A DNA stretch of 64,000 nucleotides from Litorimonas sp039975855 (lineage in GTDB: Bacteria > Pseudomonadota > Alphaproteobacteria > Caulobacterales > Maricaulaceae). The notes beneath the pieces were generated by a model, which worked only from the letters and a program-made list of their open reading frames with translations, did no database searches and was not told where the DNA came from. The stretch is taken from the NCBI GenBank assembly GCA_039975855.1, contig JBDWGH010000002.1, positions 124,001 to 188,000 of the forward strand. The letters run 5' to 3'. This document shows, in pieces, positions 26,192 to 35,196 of this stretch. How positions within the stretch are numbered: position 1 is the stretch's first letter; each line of letters begins with the position of its first letter. The position numbers and the translations under genes are program-made.

Positions 26192-27034
26192 ATGAGCGAT
26201 ATAGATCCCAACTCTCTCTCTATTGCCCAAGATTTGACAGGCGCACAGCGGGTCGGATCCGACGAATTTTTCTATGATATTTTTGGTGTTAACATCAAAG
26301 GGCTCAAGAGCATTTGGACATTGATCCAAAATCCGGTGGAGTATTTTGAAGCGGCGCGCCTGCCCGATTGGGGCGGCGACCATTGGCCGTCCATCAGAAT
26401 ATGGCTCGGTCTCATGGGCCTCCTTGTCGCGCTACAATTTCTGTGGGCCAGCGAGAACAGTGAAATGACCGCCATGTTCCAAATGCTGGCTATGGTGCTT
26501 GCCGACTCAGCAGCCAGTACAGAGGGTGTTGCAATCGATATCAGCGAATTAGATCGTCAGGCTTTAGGCAAACAAGCCTTCAAGCGATGGATATTCATCT
26601 ACCCATTTTTCTTTATCGCCGCGATGTGCGTGCTGGCATTTATTTTTCGGCCTTGGAAACCCTTTGTCGGGTTTGTCATCAGACTTCGCTATATCTTCGC
26701 TATCATTATTCCCGCTTCGATTTTTGGTATTTTTTCGACATTCGCAATGGTGAACTTGTCGGGCGAACTTTATCAATTGGCCTCGTTCGTCTCGATTCCA
26801 ATTATGATGTGCATTTATGCCGTGACAGCCTTTCGCGGACCTTTCCATGATCTGGCAATGGGTGAACGCGTTGGAATGTCGATTATCGTCGCCATTCTTA
26901 TTATGTTCTTCCTTTTCATAGCGCAGTTCATATCCATGATACTCGCTGTGACACCGACATGGATGGAGGTGATGGAAACGCTACGCCCGCAAATTGAGGC
27001 CGCCCGAGACGCAAAAAACGCAACAACGCCATAA
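26192..27034 (+). CDS. Multi-helix membrane protein, paralogue 1
   Basis: A 280-residue protein with a hydrophilic N-terminus and about five hydrophobic helices. It begins its conserved part with FFYDIFGVNIKGLKSIWTLI and NPVEYFEAARLPDW; the next gene has the matching LEDVFGLNIRACRSIGVLL and PLEYFQAAKDSNW. The layout recalls DUF3667/YIP1-type membrane proteins, without a diagnostic motif. The ATG at 26192 (GGAA 8 bases upstream) is preferred over the TTG at 26180, which lies inside the HU terminator. Confidence 0.7.
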   Translation: MSDIDPNSLSIAQDLTGAQRVGSDEFFYDIFGVNIKGLKSIWTLIQNPVEYFEAARLPDWGGDHWPSIRIWLGLMGLLVALQFLWASENSEMTAMFQMLAMVLADSAASTEGVAIDISELDRQALGKQAFKRWIFIYPFFFIAAMCVLAFIFRPWKPFVGFVIRLRYIFAIIIPASIFGIFSTFAMVNLSGELYQLASFVSIPIMMCIYAVTAFRGPFHDLAMGERVGMSIIVAILIMFFLFIAQFISMILAVTPTWMEVMETLRPQIEAARDAKNATTP

Positions 27035-27128
27035 ACAATAGGTTCGTCATTCAACAAGGCCTAGCTCGGCATGGAATTAGATCTAGTGGGTTACTTTCCA
27101 ACGGTCATGTTTTGTGAGACAAAACCAT

Positions 27129-27956
27129 ATGACGGAGCGTAAATCTGAAAAAACAACAATATCCCATGTGGACGCACAACAACCCCGTTCATCTTTAGTA
27201 GGTTTTGACAACCTGTTGGAAGATGTCTTCGGATTGAACATCCGGGCCTGCCGTTCAATCGGCGTATTATTAGTGCGTCCTTTGGAATATTTCCAAGCCG
27301 CCAAGGATTCCAATTGGCTTTGGCGTTTTACACCCTCCTTTCGAGTTTGGTTTGGGATTTCCGCACTCACGGCAGCTCTGCGATTTTTGTGGGCAGGGCC
27401 CGACAGCCCTTCTGCTGATGTGAATAGGGTACTCATCGACGGGATCATTCAGAAAGCAAACACTTCGCTCGCAGCTAACAATCAAACACTGGTGATGACA
27501 GATGCCATGAGGGACGCTGCAGCAGCTGACATATTAAAATGGATGCTTGCAACCTCACCCTTTGTGATGGCCATTCTTATCGCTCTTTTCGCAATTATAT
27601 ATCGCGCTTGGGGCGAGCGCCTGACCTACGTCGTTCGGTTACGCTACCTATTTGCAATCCTCGTAACTGGGTCTTTTCTAGGCTTTTTATCGGCATTCTT
27701 GATGATGCTGATCCCAAATGCCATTTATCAGCAGGTGAATTTCATCCTACTTTTCGGGATGTTCGGCCTTTATTTCTACACGGCCTATCAAGGACCATAT
27801 AAATCACGCGCAATCGGTCCAAGGATCGGACTTTCATCCCTTCTGACACTTTGCTTATCAGTTCTGGTTTCTATCGGGATACTCATCTCGATATCGATCG
27901 CGATATGGTTCGTCGTGACCTATAAGTTTCCCGAACCAACGCCGCTCATCCCGTAG
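27129..27956 (+). CDS. Multi-helix membrane protein, paralogue 2
   Basis: A 275-residue membrane protein, clearly a diverged copy of the preceding gene: both share the FG[LV]NI start, the PxEYFxAA element, a RxWxGxxxLxxALxFLWA segment and a RLRYLFAI helix. About five membrane helices. The ATG of MTERKSEK is preferred to an upstream GTG at 27114. Tandem duplication at this site is the simplest explanation. Function unknown. Confidence 0.7.
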   Translation: MTERKSEKTTISHVDAQQPRSSLVGFDNLLEDVFGLNIRACRSIGVLLVRPLEYFQAAKDSNWLWRFTPSFRVWFGISALTAALRFLWAGPDSPSADVNRVLIDGIIQKANTSLAANNQTLVMTDAMRDAAAADILKWMLATSPFVMAILIALFAIIYRAWGERLTYVVRLRYLFAILVTGSFLGFLSAFLMMLIPNAIYQQVNFILLFGMFGLYFYTAYQGPYKSRAIGPRIGLSSLLTLCLSVLVSIGILISISIAIWFVVTYKFPEPTPLIP

Positions 27957-27960
27957 GTTT

Positions 27961-29340
27961 TTAGCCCGCCAATCGCGCGCCATCTTCCTTACGGTAGCTC
28001 CCAAGTTCCTCTGAGATCAGGAATGCGAGTTCCAAAGCTTGGTCAGCATTCAAACGCGGATCACAATGCGTGTGATAGCGGGAAGATAAGTCAGCCTCTT
28101 TAACTGCACTAGCAGAACCGCCCAAACACTCCGTTACATTCTGCCCTGTCATTTCAAAGTGGACGCCACCAGGCCAACAACCTTCAGAATGCAAGACCTG
28201 CATGAACTGGCGCACTTCAGTCAAAATGTTATCGAACGGACGTGTTTTATATCCGCTATCAGTCTTGATCGTATTCCCATGCATTGGATCGCAGGACCAA
28301 ACGACGTGTCGACCTTCCGCTTTTACGGCACGGGCCAAGCTCGGCAGACCATTGGCAACATTGTCGTGACCATAACGCGCAATCAACGTCATGCGTCCGG
28401 GTTCGTTTTCCGGGTTTAATGCGTCCAACAAGCGCATGAGTTCATCCGGCTCCAAACCTTCGCCGATTTTCATCGCTATCGGATTTTCGATCCCGCGCAT
28501 AAATTCGACATGGGCATGATCCAATTGGCGCGTACGATTGCCAATCCAAAGCATATGGGCAGACGTGTCATACCATCGGCCCGTGGTACTATCGATACGG
28601 GTCATGGCTTCTTCATAGCCAAGCAATAGCCCCTCATGGGAGGTGTAGAAGTCCGTTGCCGCCATTTGCGGGGTAGACTCTGGCGTGACGCCGCAGGCTT
28701 CCATGAAATCTAGGGCATCTTCGATTTTCTCGCAGAGCGCCTTGTACTTCGCAGTTTGCTCTGACGCATCGGCAAAGCCCAATGTCCATTTATGGATATT
28801 GCGTAAATTGGCGTACCCGCCCGTCGCAAACGCGCGGAGCAGGTTCATTGTCGACGCAGATTGACCATAAGCTTTTAGCAGGCGTTCGGGATCAGGCCTA
28901 CGCGTGGCTGGATCAAACTCCATGCCATTGATATTATCGCCACGATAAGACGGAAGTTCCACACCATCGCGAACCTCCACGGGTGAACTACGCGGTTTGC
29001 CGAATTGGCCCGCAATTCGGCCGACTTTAACGACAGGCTGTCCTGCGCCATAGGTCAACACGACGGCCATTTGCATCATCACGCGGAACATATCGCGCAG
29101 ATTATCAGGATGAAACTCTTTGAAACTCTCTGCGCAATCCCCGCCCTGCATGAGGAAGGCTTTGCCCATCGCAACATCACCAAGGCGCTTCTTCAAACGC
29201 CGGGCTTCACCCGCAAATACGAGCGGTGGATAGCCCTTGAGCGTTGTCTCAACAGCGCTCAGTGCATCCATATTCGGATAGTCTGTCGGAATATGCTTAG
29301 CAGGCTTATTGCGCCAGCTGGATGGCGTCCATTTGGTCAT
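27961..29340 (-). CDS. aroG: Class II 3-deoxy-7-phosphoheptulonate (DAHP) synthase
   Basis: First step of the shikimate pathway: condensation of phosphoenolpyruvate and erythrose-4-phosphate. About 459 residues, the plant-like class II form used by many alphaproteobacteria. Signature segments: FLMQGGDCAESF (metal Cys, about residue 83), MARIDSTTG-like TRIDSTTGRWYDTSAH, KIGEGLEPDE, VVWSCDPMHGNT and the end VHFEMTGQNVTECLGG. The start is at MTKWTP, 7 bases after AAGGA; the frame could begin two codons earlier. Single gene, convergent with the paralogue pair. Confidence 0.95.
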   Translation of the reverse strand: MTKWTPSSWRNKPAKHIPTDYPNMDALSAVETTLKGYPPLVFAGEARRLKKRLGDVAMGKAFLMQGGDCAESFKEFHPDNLRDMFRVMMQMAVVLTYGAGQPVVKVGRIAGQFGKPRSSPVEVRDGVELPSYRGDNINGMEFDPATRRPDPERLLKAYGQSASTMNLLRAFATGGYANLRNIHKWTLGFADASEQTAKYKALCEKIEDALDFMEACGVTPESTPQMAATDFYTSHEGLLLGYEEAMTRIDSTTGRWYDTSAHMLWIGNRTRQLDHAHVEFMRGIENPIAMKIGEGLEPDELMRLLDALNPENEPGRMTLIARYGHDNVANGLPSLARAVKAEGRHVVWSCDPMHGNTIKTDSGYKTRPFDNILTEVRQFMQVLHSEGCWPGGVHFEMTGQNVTECLGGSASAVKEADLSSRYHTHCDPRLNADQALELAFLISEELGSYRKEDGARLAG

Positions 29341-29475
29341 AATCATGTCCTTGCGCGCAAGAGATTTGCGTCAGTCGAACGGCGGGATAGCAGGTGAGGA
29401 TAATTTTGCCTAGCTTTCGATGAAGCTGAGGCGAATAAATGTCAGATGGAGACAGGTCGCAACCGTTCAGGTCTT

Positions 29476-30858
29476 TTATGTCACCACCGTTGTCTTATTA
29501 TCTTCTCGCGGTTTCAGGGTAACGATTTCTTCTGCGATGGTTGGGTGGACTGCGCAGGTCGCATCGAAGTCTGCTTTGGTCAAACCAGCCTTAACGCAGA
29601 TTCCAAGCGCCTGAATCATTTCACCGCTTTCATCGCCAACAATGTGAATACCGATGACTTTTTCTTTTCGGCCCTGTGTGATCAGTTTCATAAATACTTT
29701 TTGCGGATCGCCGGAAAGTGTATTTTTCATCGGGCGGAATTTCGTCGCATATATGGTGACTTTATCACCAAATTCACGCCGGGCTTCGCCTTCAGATAGA
29801 CCTACAGTGCCAACAGGTGGACGTGTAAAGACGGCGCTGGCGATATTCGAATGGTCGTAAGCACTTTTATTTCCCTTAAGCGCGGTTTCAACAAAAGCGG
29901 CGGCTTCTCGAATGGCGACGGGCGTTAGGTTCACCCGGTTTGTTACGTCCCCAACGGCGTAGATATTTTTGACAGAGCTTTGAGAATACTCATCAACGAT
30001 AATCGCGCCGGATGCGTCTACATCTACGCCGGCATTTTCCAGTCCTAATGACTCTGTATTTGGTTTGCGACCTGTCGCCATGAAAACCAAATCTGTCCCA
30101 ATTTTCGACCCATCGTCAAAGGTGACAATATAGCCGCCAGATGTTTTCTTAATCTCAGTTGGGCTGATGTTGTATTTCACATCAATTTCATTGTTTGCCT
30201 GCACGATGCCGACCTCATCCCGGACTTCGGAATCAAAGCCGTTTAGCAAACGACCGCCGCGATAGGCTTGCGTGGTTTTCACGCCCAAACCTGCATAAAT
30301 CCCTGCAAACTCGCAGGCGATGTATCCGCCGCCGATAATCAGGGCGCGTTCCGGCAATTTATCCAATGTGAAAGCGTCATCCGAAACGATAGCATGTTCC
30401 GCACCTTTAATTTCGGGGGCCCAAGGATACCCACCAACGGCTACGAGTATTTTCTCCGCCGTAATCGTCTTTCCACTTTTTGTAAGGCGAACCGTATGGG
30501 CATCAACGAATTCCGCACGTTCGCGGTAAAGCGTTGCACCGTTCTTTTCCAAGATTGTGGAATAGATCCCCGACAGCCGAGAGACTTCTTTTTGGATAGC
30601 ATCGCGTAACGTTGGCCAATCAAAAGACACATCACCGACCGACCAGCCATATTGGGCGGCTTCGCGAATAGAAGCGCCGTAATCCGCACCGTAAACGAGG
30701 AATTTCTTGGGTACGCAGCCCCTTACGACACAGGTTCCCCCCGGAAGGCTTTCTTCAGCGACACCAACGCGTTTGCCGAGTTGGGCAGCGAGTCGCCCTG
30801 CCCGAACGCCGCCTGAGCCAGCGCCAATGACAAACAGGTCAAAATCATAATCAGCCAT
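29476..30858 (-). CDS. gor: Glutathione-disulfide reductase
   Basis: A flavoprotein that reduces GSSG with NADPH, about 460 residues. FAD motif DLFVIGAGSGGVRAGRLA at the N-terminus, redox pair in GGTCVVRGCVPKK (about residues 40-52), NADPH motif ALIIGGGYIACEFAGIYAG, and the C-terminal catalytic HPTIAEE. The start at MADYDFD is chosen because the 35 residues upstream (from 30963) are not family-like. It is last in a run glmU-rpiA-two small genes-gor. Confidence 0.95.
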   Translation of the reverse strand: MADYDFDLFVIGAGSGGVRAGRLAAQLGKRVGVAEESLPGGTCVVRGCVPKKFLVYGADYGASIREAAQYGWSVGDVSFDWPTLRDAIQKEVSRLSGIYSTILEKNGATLYRERAEFVDAHTVRLTKSGKTITAEKILVAVGGYPWAPEIKGAEHAIVSDDAFTLDKLPERALIIGGGYIACEFAGIYAGLGVKTTQAYRGGRLLNGFDSEVRDEVGIVQANNEIDVKYNISPTEIKKTSGGYIVTFDDGSKIGTDLVFMATGRKPNTESLGLENAGVDVDASGAIIVDEYSQSSVKNIYAVGDVTNRVNLTPVAIREAAAFVETALKGNKSAYDHSNIASAVFTRPPVGTVGLSEGEARREFGDKVTIYATKFRPMKNTLSGDPQKVFMKLITQGRKEKVIGIHIVGDESGEMIQALGICVKAGLTKADFDATCAVHPTIAEEIVTLKPREDNKTTVVT

Positions 30859-30868
30859 GTGGATAGTC

Positions 30869-31327
30869 CTAAATCTTGCGGTGACGCCATCGACTGCAGA
30901 GACGATGAGCATTCGGCCCAGATGGGGGTGACGGATGCCATAGCCGCAATCTGGCGATATCAATATAAAAATCTGCGATCATCTTCGCTTGAGCGTCCAG
31001 ACTTGGGCGCACTGTTTTAAAATTCAATGCGCCTTTCACCTTTGACACCGCCAAAATGAGTAACATTTCCGGGAGCGAAAGGGTTTCTGACACGAAATCA
31101 ACAAGGCTCTCGCAATAAGCTTCTTCATAATGCCGCAAGGATCGGATCATTTCCAAGGTTTGCGTTGTGCAAACATCAAAATAGACATCGTATAGGCCAA
31201 ACCGAACGGAAATTTCTTCTGCACATCGGCGCTTCAATTTCTCAAAAACTGTGAAATCCAAAGTCAGGATGCCCAAGCTAAAAATAAAAGCAAAAACGAA
31301 GAGAATTGAATTACTTACGCCGAACAT
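30869..31327 (-). CDS. Small protein of unknown function with N-terminal helix
   Basis: About 152 residues: one N-terminal hydrophobic helix (SILFVFAFIFSLGILTL), then a charged helical region with QTLEMIRSLRHYEEAYCES, and a basic Pro/Arg-rich tail (WHPSPPSGPNAHRL). Not recognised. The start at MFGVSNS has GAGG about 8 bases upstream; a TTG at 31345 is the alternative. It ends 10 bases before gor. Confidence 0.5.
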   Translation of the reverse strand: MFGVSNSILFVFAFIFSLGILTLDFTVFEKLKRRCAEEISVRFGLYDVYFDVCTTQTLEMIRSLRHYEEAYCESLVDFVSETLSLPEMLLILAVSKVKGALNFKTVRPSLDAQAKMIADFYIDIARLRLWHPSPPSGPNAHRLCSRWRHRKI

Positions 31328-31405
31328 GTCTTTCGCCTCGAACAAGCAGATTAGGTCGAAATAAGCCTTGAAGGGATTCGCCTTTGCACAGCAATAGGTG
31401 TGTGC

Positions 31406-31858
31406 CTAACGTCGTCTTCGACGTCTTTTGTTAACTTGTGGCGCAGGATTTTTTCGAGCTTCAATCGCTTTAGCAATTTGTAAATTGCGATTTTTCGAAA
31501 ATTCTTCAACCTCGGTCATAACATATTTCATGTAGGCGCCATCGTCCTTAAATCCGCCCAAGGCGATGTCTTTTGCAGCAGATTTCAATACCCATTTCGG
31601 AAGGCGGCGAGAAAAATGTAGGCCAAGGCGCCGAGCACTCCCTTGATCAATACGATCAGCTACATCTGAATATATAGAGTCATCAGGCGTAGCTTCTCCA
31701 AAAGCAAAGGATCCGTCATAAGAGTCTTGTAAAATCACCTTTAGATCCAAATGCTCAGCAACTTCATTTCCATACTTAAACCTAGCATCGGCATCTTTGT
31801 CTTTTGCGAAATTTATCGTCCAAACAATAATTAGGCCGAGAAATATCCAAACAAGCAT
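31406..31858 (-). CDS. Small membrane-anchored protein with poly-Arg tail
   Basis: 150 residues: an N-terminal anchor (VWIFLGLIIVWTINFA), a soluble region with KVILQDSYDGSFAFGEAT and RLPKWVLKSAAKDIALGG, then a very basic C-terminus ending in a run of Arg. Not recognised. It follows rpiA by 3 bases and is probably part of the glmU-rpiA transcript. The Arg tail could bind nucleic acid or acidic lipid; this is inference. Confidence 0.6.
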   Translation of the reverse strand: MLVWIFLGLIIVWTINFAKDKDADARFKYGNEVAEHLDLKVILQDSYDGSFAFGEATPDDSIYSDVADRIDQGSARRLGLHFSRRLPKWVLKSAAKDIALGGFKDDGAYMKYVMTEVEEFSKNRNLQIAKAIEARKNPAPQVNKRRRRRR

Positions 31859-31861
31859 TAC

Positions 31862-32566
31862 TCAGTCCCGTGAGAGTTCGATCACGCGCGCATGATCTGC
31901 TTCACCGACGACAATAATATCCGCCAAATCAATGAATAGGCCATGCTCCATAACACCCGGGATCTGGCTCAACGCCATCGCCGTGTCAGCAGGGTTAGGG
32001 ATTTTCCGACATTTACTGTCCAGGATGTAGTTCCCGCCATCCGTGATTAGCGGCCCGGAGCCGTCCTTCATCTGACGCAAAACGGTTTGAGCATCTTCGC
32101 AACCCGTTGCTTTCAAAGCATCGAATACTTGCTCCGCGGTCAACGCCATGCCGAACGGATCGACTTCGATTGGGAGGGGGAAACGACCTAGCATTTCAAC
32201 CATCTTCGAATTATCGACGATGACAATCATGCGCTCACTGGCATGGGCGATAATTTTCTCTCTCAATAAGCATGCGCCGCCGCCCTTTATGAGGTTAAAT
32301 CCGGGGTCGACCTCGTCCGCACCGTCAATCGTCAAATTGATACGATCTACTTTGTCAGGTTCGATGAGCGGCACCCCCGCTTCAATGGCGCATTCTGCGG
32401 TACGTTTGGATGTAGGGACGCCCGCAATTTTCATTCCGCCTGCAACCTTCTCGCCCAGACGGTCAATGAAGATTTCAGCGGTAGAACCGGACCCGAGTCC
32501 CAGCACCATGCCATCTTCAACAAAGTCTAGCGCAGCTAAAGCCGCATTTTCTTTTACAACGCTCAT
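31862..32566 (-). CDS. rpiA: Ribose-5-phosphate isomerase A
   Basis: Interconverts ribose-5-phosphate and ribulose-5-phosphate in the pentose phosphate pathway. 234 residues. Family blocks: MVLGLGSGSTAEIFID, LTIDGADEVDPGFNLIKGGGACLLREK (catalytic acid and Lys) and VDNSKMVEMLGRFPLPIEV. Overlaps glmU by 4 bases, so coupled. Confidence 0.96.
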   Translation of the reverse strand: MSVVKENAALAALDFVEDGMVLGLGSGSTAEIFIDRLGEKVAGGMKIAGVPTSKRTAECAIEAGVPLIEPDKVDRINLTIDGADEVDPGFNLIKGGGACLLREKIIAHASERMIVIVDNSKMVEMLGRFPLPIEVDPFGMALTAEQVFDALKATGCEDAQTVLRQMKDGSGPLITDGGNYILDSKCRKIPNPADTAMALSQIPGVMEHGLFIDLADIIVVGEADHARVIELSRD

Positions 32567-33906
32567 TTCTTTTTTGCTTTCAACTTATCTTGGACAGCGC
32601 GAAACCGTGCGCCCCAGCCTTCTTTATTAATTTGATTAGAGCGAGCCAACGCCAACGCATCATCCGGTACATTTTTGGTTACGACGCCGCCAGAGCCTAG
32701 GAATGCTCCTGATCCGATTGAAAGAGGCGCGACTAGGGAACTATTAGATCCTACGAATGCGCCGTCACCAATCGTCGTTTTGTGCTTGTTATATCCGTCA
32801 TAATTACAGGTGATTGTGCCTGCGCCGACATTTACGTTTTCGCCCAATTCGGCATCGCCAACATAAGATAAATGATTAATTTTACTACCTTTTCCGATCA
32901 CGGACTTTTTCGTCTCTACAAAATTACCAACTTTGGTACCTTCCAACAATTTTGTTCCCGGACGTAGTCTAGCAAAGGGGCCGACATTTGCGCCCTCACC
33001 CACATCGGCGCCTTCCAAATGGGAAAATGCGTGGATCATCGCCCCGCGTCGGACTGTGACTCCTGGGCCAAAAACAACATTGGCATCTACGGTTACATCC
33101 GGTTCTAATACGGTATCATAAGAAAAGAAGACCGTTTCCGGATGCTTTAAACTCACGCCAGCCTTCATCGCGGCTTCCCGCATTACGGCTTGGAAAGCGG
33201 CTTCGGCATTGGATAGATCCGTACGATCATTGACCCCTAAAACCTCTGCTTCAGAGGCATGAACAACGGTTGCTGTCTTTCCGTCACCACGCAGGATCTC
33301 CACGATATCTGTAAGGTAATATTCGCCCTTGATGTTGTCATTGGTTACACGGTCACAAGCTGAGAAAAGGTCGGCGGCAGACGCGGCAACGACACCTGAA
33401 TTACAAAGCGTTATTTTGAGCTGCTCTTCGGAGCATTCTTTCGCTTCAACGATGGCATGTAGGTCGTCGCCAGAGGTCACCAATCGGCCGTAGGCGCCAG
33501 GGTCTTCAGCCTCAAATCCCAGCACAGACATGGTATGCGTTTCAAATGCATCAAACACCCGAGAAAGTGTCGGGCCGGAGATCAGGGGCGTATCTGCGTA
33601 AAGAACAACAACTTGACCTTCAAATCCTGCAAGCGCCTCTTTGGCGCATTGGACAGCATGACCAGTGCCTTTCTGAGGTTCCTGTATGGCGATATCTAAT
33701 CCCTGCGCTTCCGCAGCAGCCCGCACATCGGCATTGCCCTCACCGACCACACAAACGATTTTTTCGACTCCAGCCCCACGCGCCAAAGCCGTGACCCAAT
33801 CAATCATAGGGCGGCCGCCGACAGGATGAAGGACTTTAGAGCGCGAAGACTTCATCCGCGTACTTTTGCCTGCAGCCAAAATGATAGCGGCTCGTCTAGT
33901 TGTCAT
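32563..33906 (-). CDS. glmU: Bifunctional GlmU (GlcNAc-1-P uridyltransferase / GlcN-1-P acetyltransferase)
   Basis: Makes UDP-GlcNAc for peptidoglycan and lipid A. 447 residues. The N-terminal pyrophosphorylase has LAAGKSTRMKSSRSKVLHPV and VLYADTPLI. The C-terminal left-handed beta-helix starts near residue 245 (VFGPGVTVRRGAMIHAFSHL) and carries the acetyltransferase site HLSYVGDAELGENVNVGAGT. First gene of the run with rpiA; divergent from gph. Confidence 0.97.
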   Translation of the reverse strand: MTTRRAAIILAAGKSTRMKSSRSKVLHPVGGRPMIDWVTALARGAGVEKIVCVVGEGNADVRAAAEAQGLDIAIQEPQKGTGHAVQCAKEALAGFEGQVVVLYADTPLISGPTLSRVFDAFETHTMSVLGFEAEDPGAYGRLVTSGDDLHAIVEAKECSEEQLKITLCNSGVVAASAADLFSACDRVTNDNIKGEYYLTDIVEILRGDGKTATVVHASEAEVLGVNDRTDLSNAEAAFQAVMREAAMKAGVSLKHPETVFFSYDTVLEPDVTVDANVVFGPGVTVRRGAMIHAFSHLEGADVGEGANVGPFARLRPGTKLLEGTKVGNFVETKKSVIGKGSKINHLSYVGDAELGENVNVGAGTITCNYDGYNKHKTTIGDGAFVGSNSSLVAPLSIGSGAFLGSGGVVTKNVPDDALALARSNQINKEGWGARFRAVQDKLKAKKK

Positions 33907-34000
33907 GTCCCTATACCTCTTTTAGGTAGTTGGTTCTTAAAAGAATATGGCCTGCCCTAGCGCATCATCTGTGCCACCGCACGGAAGAATCGAGACGCAA

Positions 34001-34687
34001 ATGAAAAAAGTCACAACTCGTCCGCTAACCGGGCTCAGCATTTGCTTTGATCTGGACGGGACACTGGTCGACACGGCGCCTGATCTTGTGCGCGTCACGA
34101 GTGAAGTCATAGCGGCGCGTGGTCATGGCCCTGTCAATTATCGCAAGGCCCGCAATGCTGTGGGGTATGGTTCTCGCCGCATGATCACAGATGCTCTGGC
34201 AGATGTGAATGACGTCGCAACCGAAACTGAGATTGATAAGATGCAAGCCGAGTTTCTTGACCGCTATGCGCATTCAATCGACCGTCTCTCAAAACCTTTT
34301 TTGGGTGTTGAAGAGACCTTAGTGGACCTGAGCAACCTTGGTGCTGAGCTTTCCGTTTGTACGAATAAGCCTGGATGGCTCGCTAGGCCGCTTTTGAAGA
34401 AACTGGATTTAGACCGCTACTTTACCCGAATAGTTGGGGGCGACGAACCTCGCCGCAAAAAACCTTCGCCCGATCATATCTTTGAAGCAGCTGGGCATCG
34501 CGATCATACAAGTATAATTATGGTTGGGGACAGTTGGCCCGATATGCGCGCCGCTCACAATGCTAAAGTATATGCCATATTGATGACATTCGGCTATACG
34601 CCCGTATCCCAGATACGATTAAGGGCCGGAACACGACTGTCGCGTTTCCGCGATATCGTGCCGACCCTTATAAACCGCTACGGATAG
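34001..34687 (+). CDS. gph: HAD-family hydrolase, phosphoglycolate phosphatase-like
   Basis: About 228 residues. HAD motif I FDLDGTLVDTAPDL, motif II VCTNKP, motif III Lys in RRKKPSPDH, motif IV MVGDSWPDMRAA. The cap domain and DTAPDL sequence fit phosphoglycolate phosphatase, but related sugar phosphatases look alike. The start at MKKVTTR is preferred because a GAG site precedes it; an upstream ATG at 33947 would add 18 residues of no clear character. Confidence 0.82.
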   Translation: MKKVTTRPLTGLSICFDLDGTLVDTAPDLVRVTSEVIAARGHGPVNYRKARNAVGYGSRRMITDALADVNDVATETEIDKMQAEFLDRYAHSIDRLSKPFLGVEETLVDLSNLGAELSVCTNKPGWLARPLLKKLDLDRYFTRIVGGDEPRRKKPSPDHIFEAAGHRDHTSIIMVGDSWPDMRAAHNAKVYAILMTFGYTPVSQIRLRAGTRLSRFRDIVPTLINRYG

Positions 34688-34711
34688 CGGCCCTAAGTAT
34701 TTTACTTTGAA

Positions 34712-34912
34712 CTAGCCGAAGTTTTCTGTCGATTTGACAGGAACGCCGTTCACAAGCGTAGAACGTACGTCGGTACGTGCGGAACGCATGGAAGCCAAGA
34801 ATCCGCCTTGGACCAAGTTCACACGAACATCATGTCCGCGCTCTGCCCAATAAGCTTCAATTTGCTCTTTCAATCGTTCTGCGCCTTCGCGCGTGCAATA
34901 ATCACCTTTCAT
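34712..34912 (-). CDS. Conserved-looking small protein, unknown
   Basis: 66 residues: a helical start (TREGAERLKEQIEAYWAERG), then DVRVNLVQGGFLASMRSART and a strand-like end with VNGVPVK. The even codon use, compact domain-like pattern and an ATG preceded by AGGG (in ATAAGAGGGCCTT) support a real gene. Not recognised. Confidence 0.6.
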   Translation of the reverse strand: MKGDYCTREGAERLKEQIEAYWAERGHDVRVNLVQGGFLASMRSARTDVRSTLVNGVPVKSTENFG

Positions 34913-34995
34913 AAGGCCCTCTTATATCTGTGCGGCGCGTCCGTCCCTGGCGGCACCGCGGATTAATGTAATCCCTTAAGCGTTAGATAAGTACG

Positions 34996-35030
34996 GCCCG
35001 GATGGAATTCATCCAAATTTCGGGCTTTTC
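34996..35030 (+). terminator. Orphan terminator-like hairpin
   Basis: GCCCG pairs with CGGGC, and inner GATG with CATC, followed by TTTTCTTATAAAATTTT. It lies about 310 bases after gph on the same strand, with no plus-strand gene between, so it either ends a long gph 3' UTR or an unannotated RNA. The rest of the 34913-35196 gap holds only a palindrome at 35126-35140. Confidence 0.4.
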
Positions 35031-35125
35031 TTATAAAATTTTAGTAACCTAAATCAGCACTGCGTTTTATGTGCGAGATAGGATTGACTTACATTTGCTA
35101 ACTGCGACGGGCCCATAAGCTAAGT

Positions 35126-35140
35126 TATTCACAGTGAATA
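35126..35140. repeat. Perfect 15-base palindrome
   Basis: TATTCAC-A-GTGAATA. It lies in the gap downstream of the AspH gene and could be an operator or a small hairpin. Confidence 0.35.
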
Positions 35141-35196
35141 GTGAAAAATTGCCAATTTGGTTATTTTTTTCGTCTTTATTGAGTTTTCACTCAATA

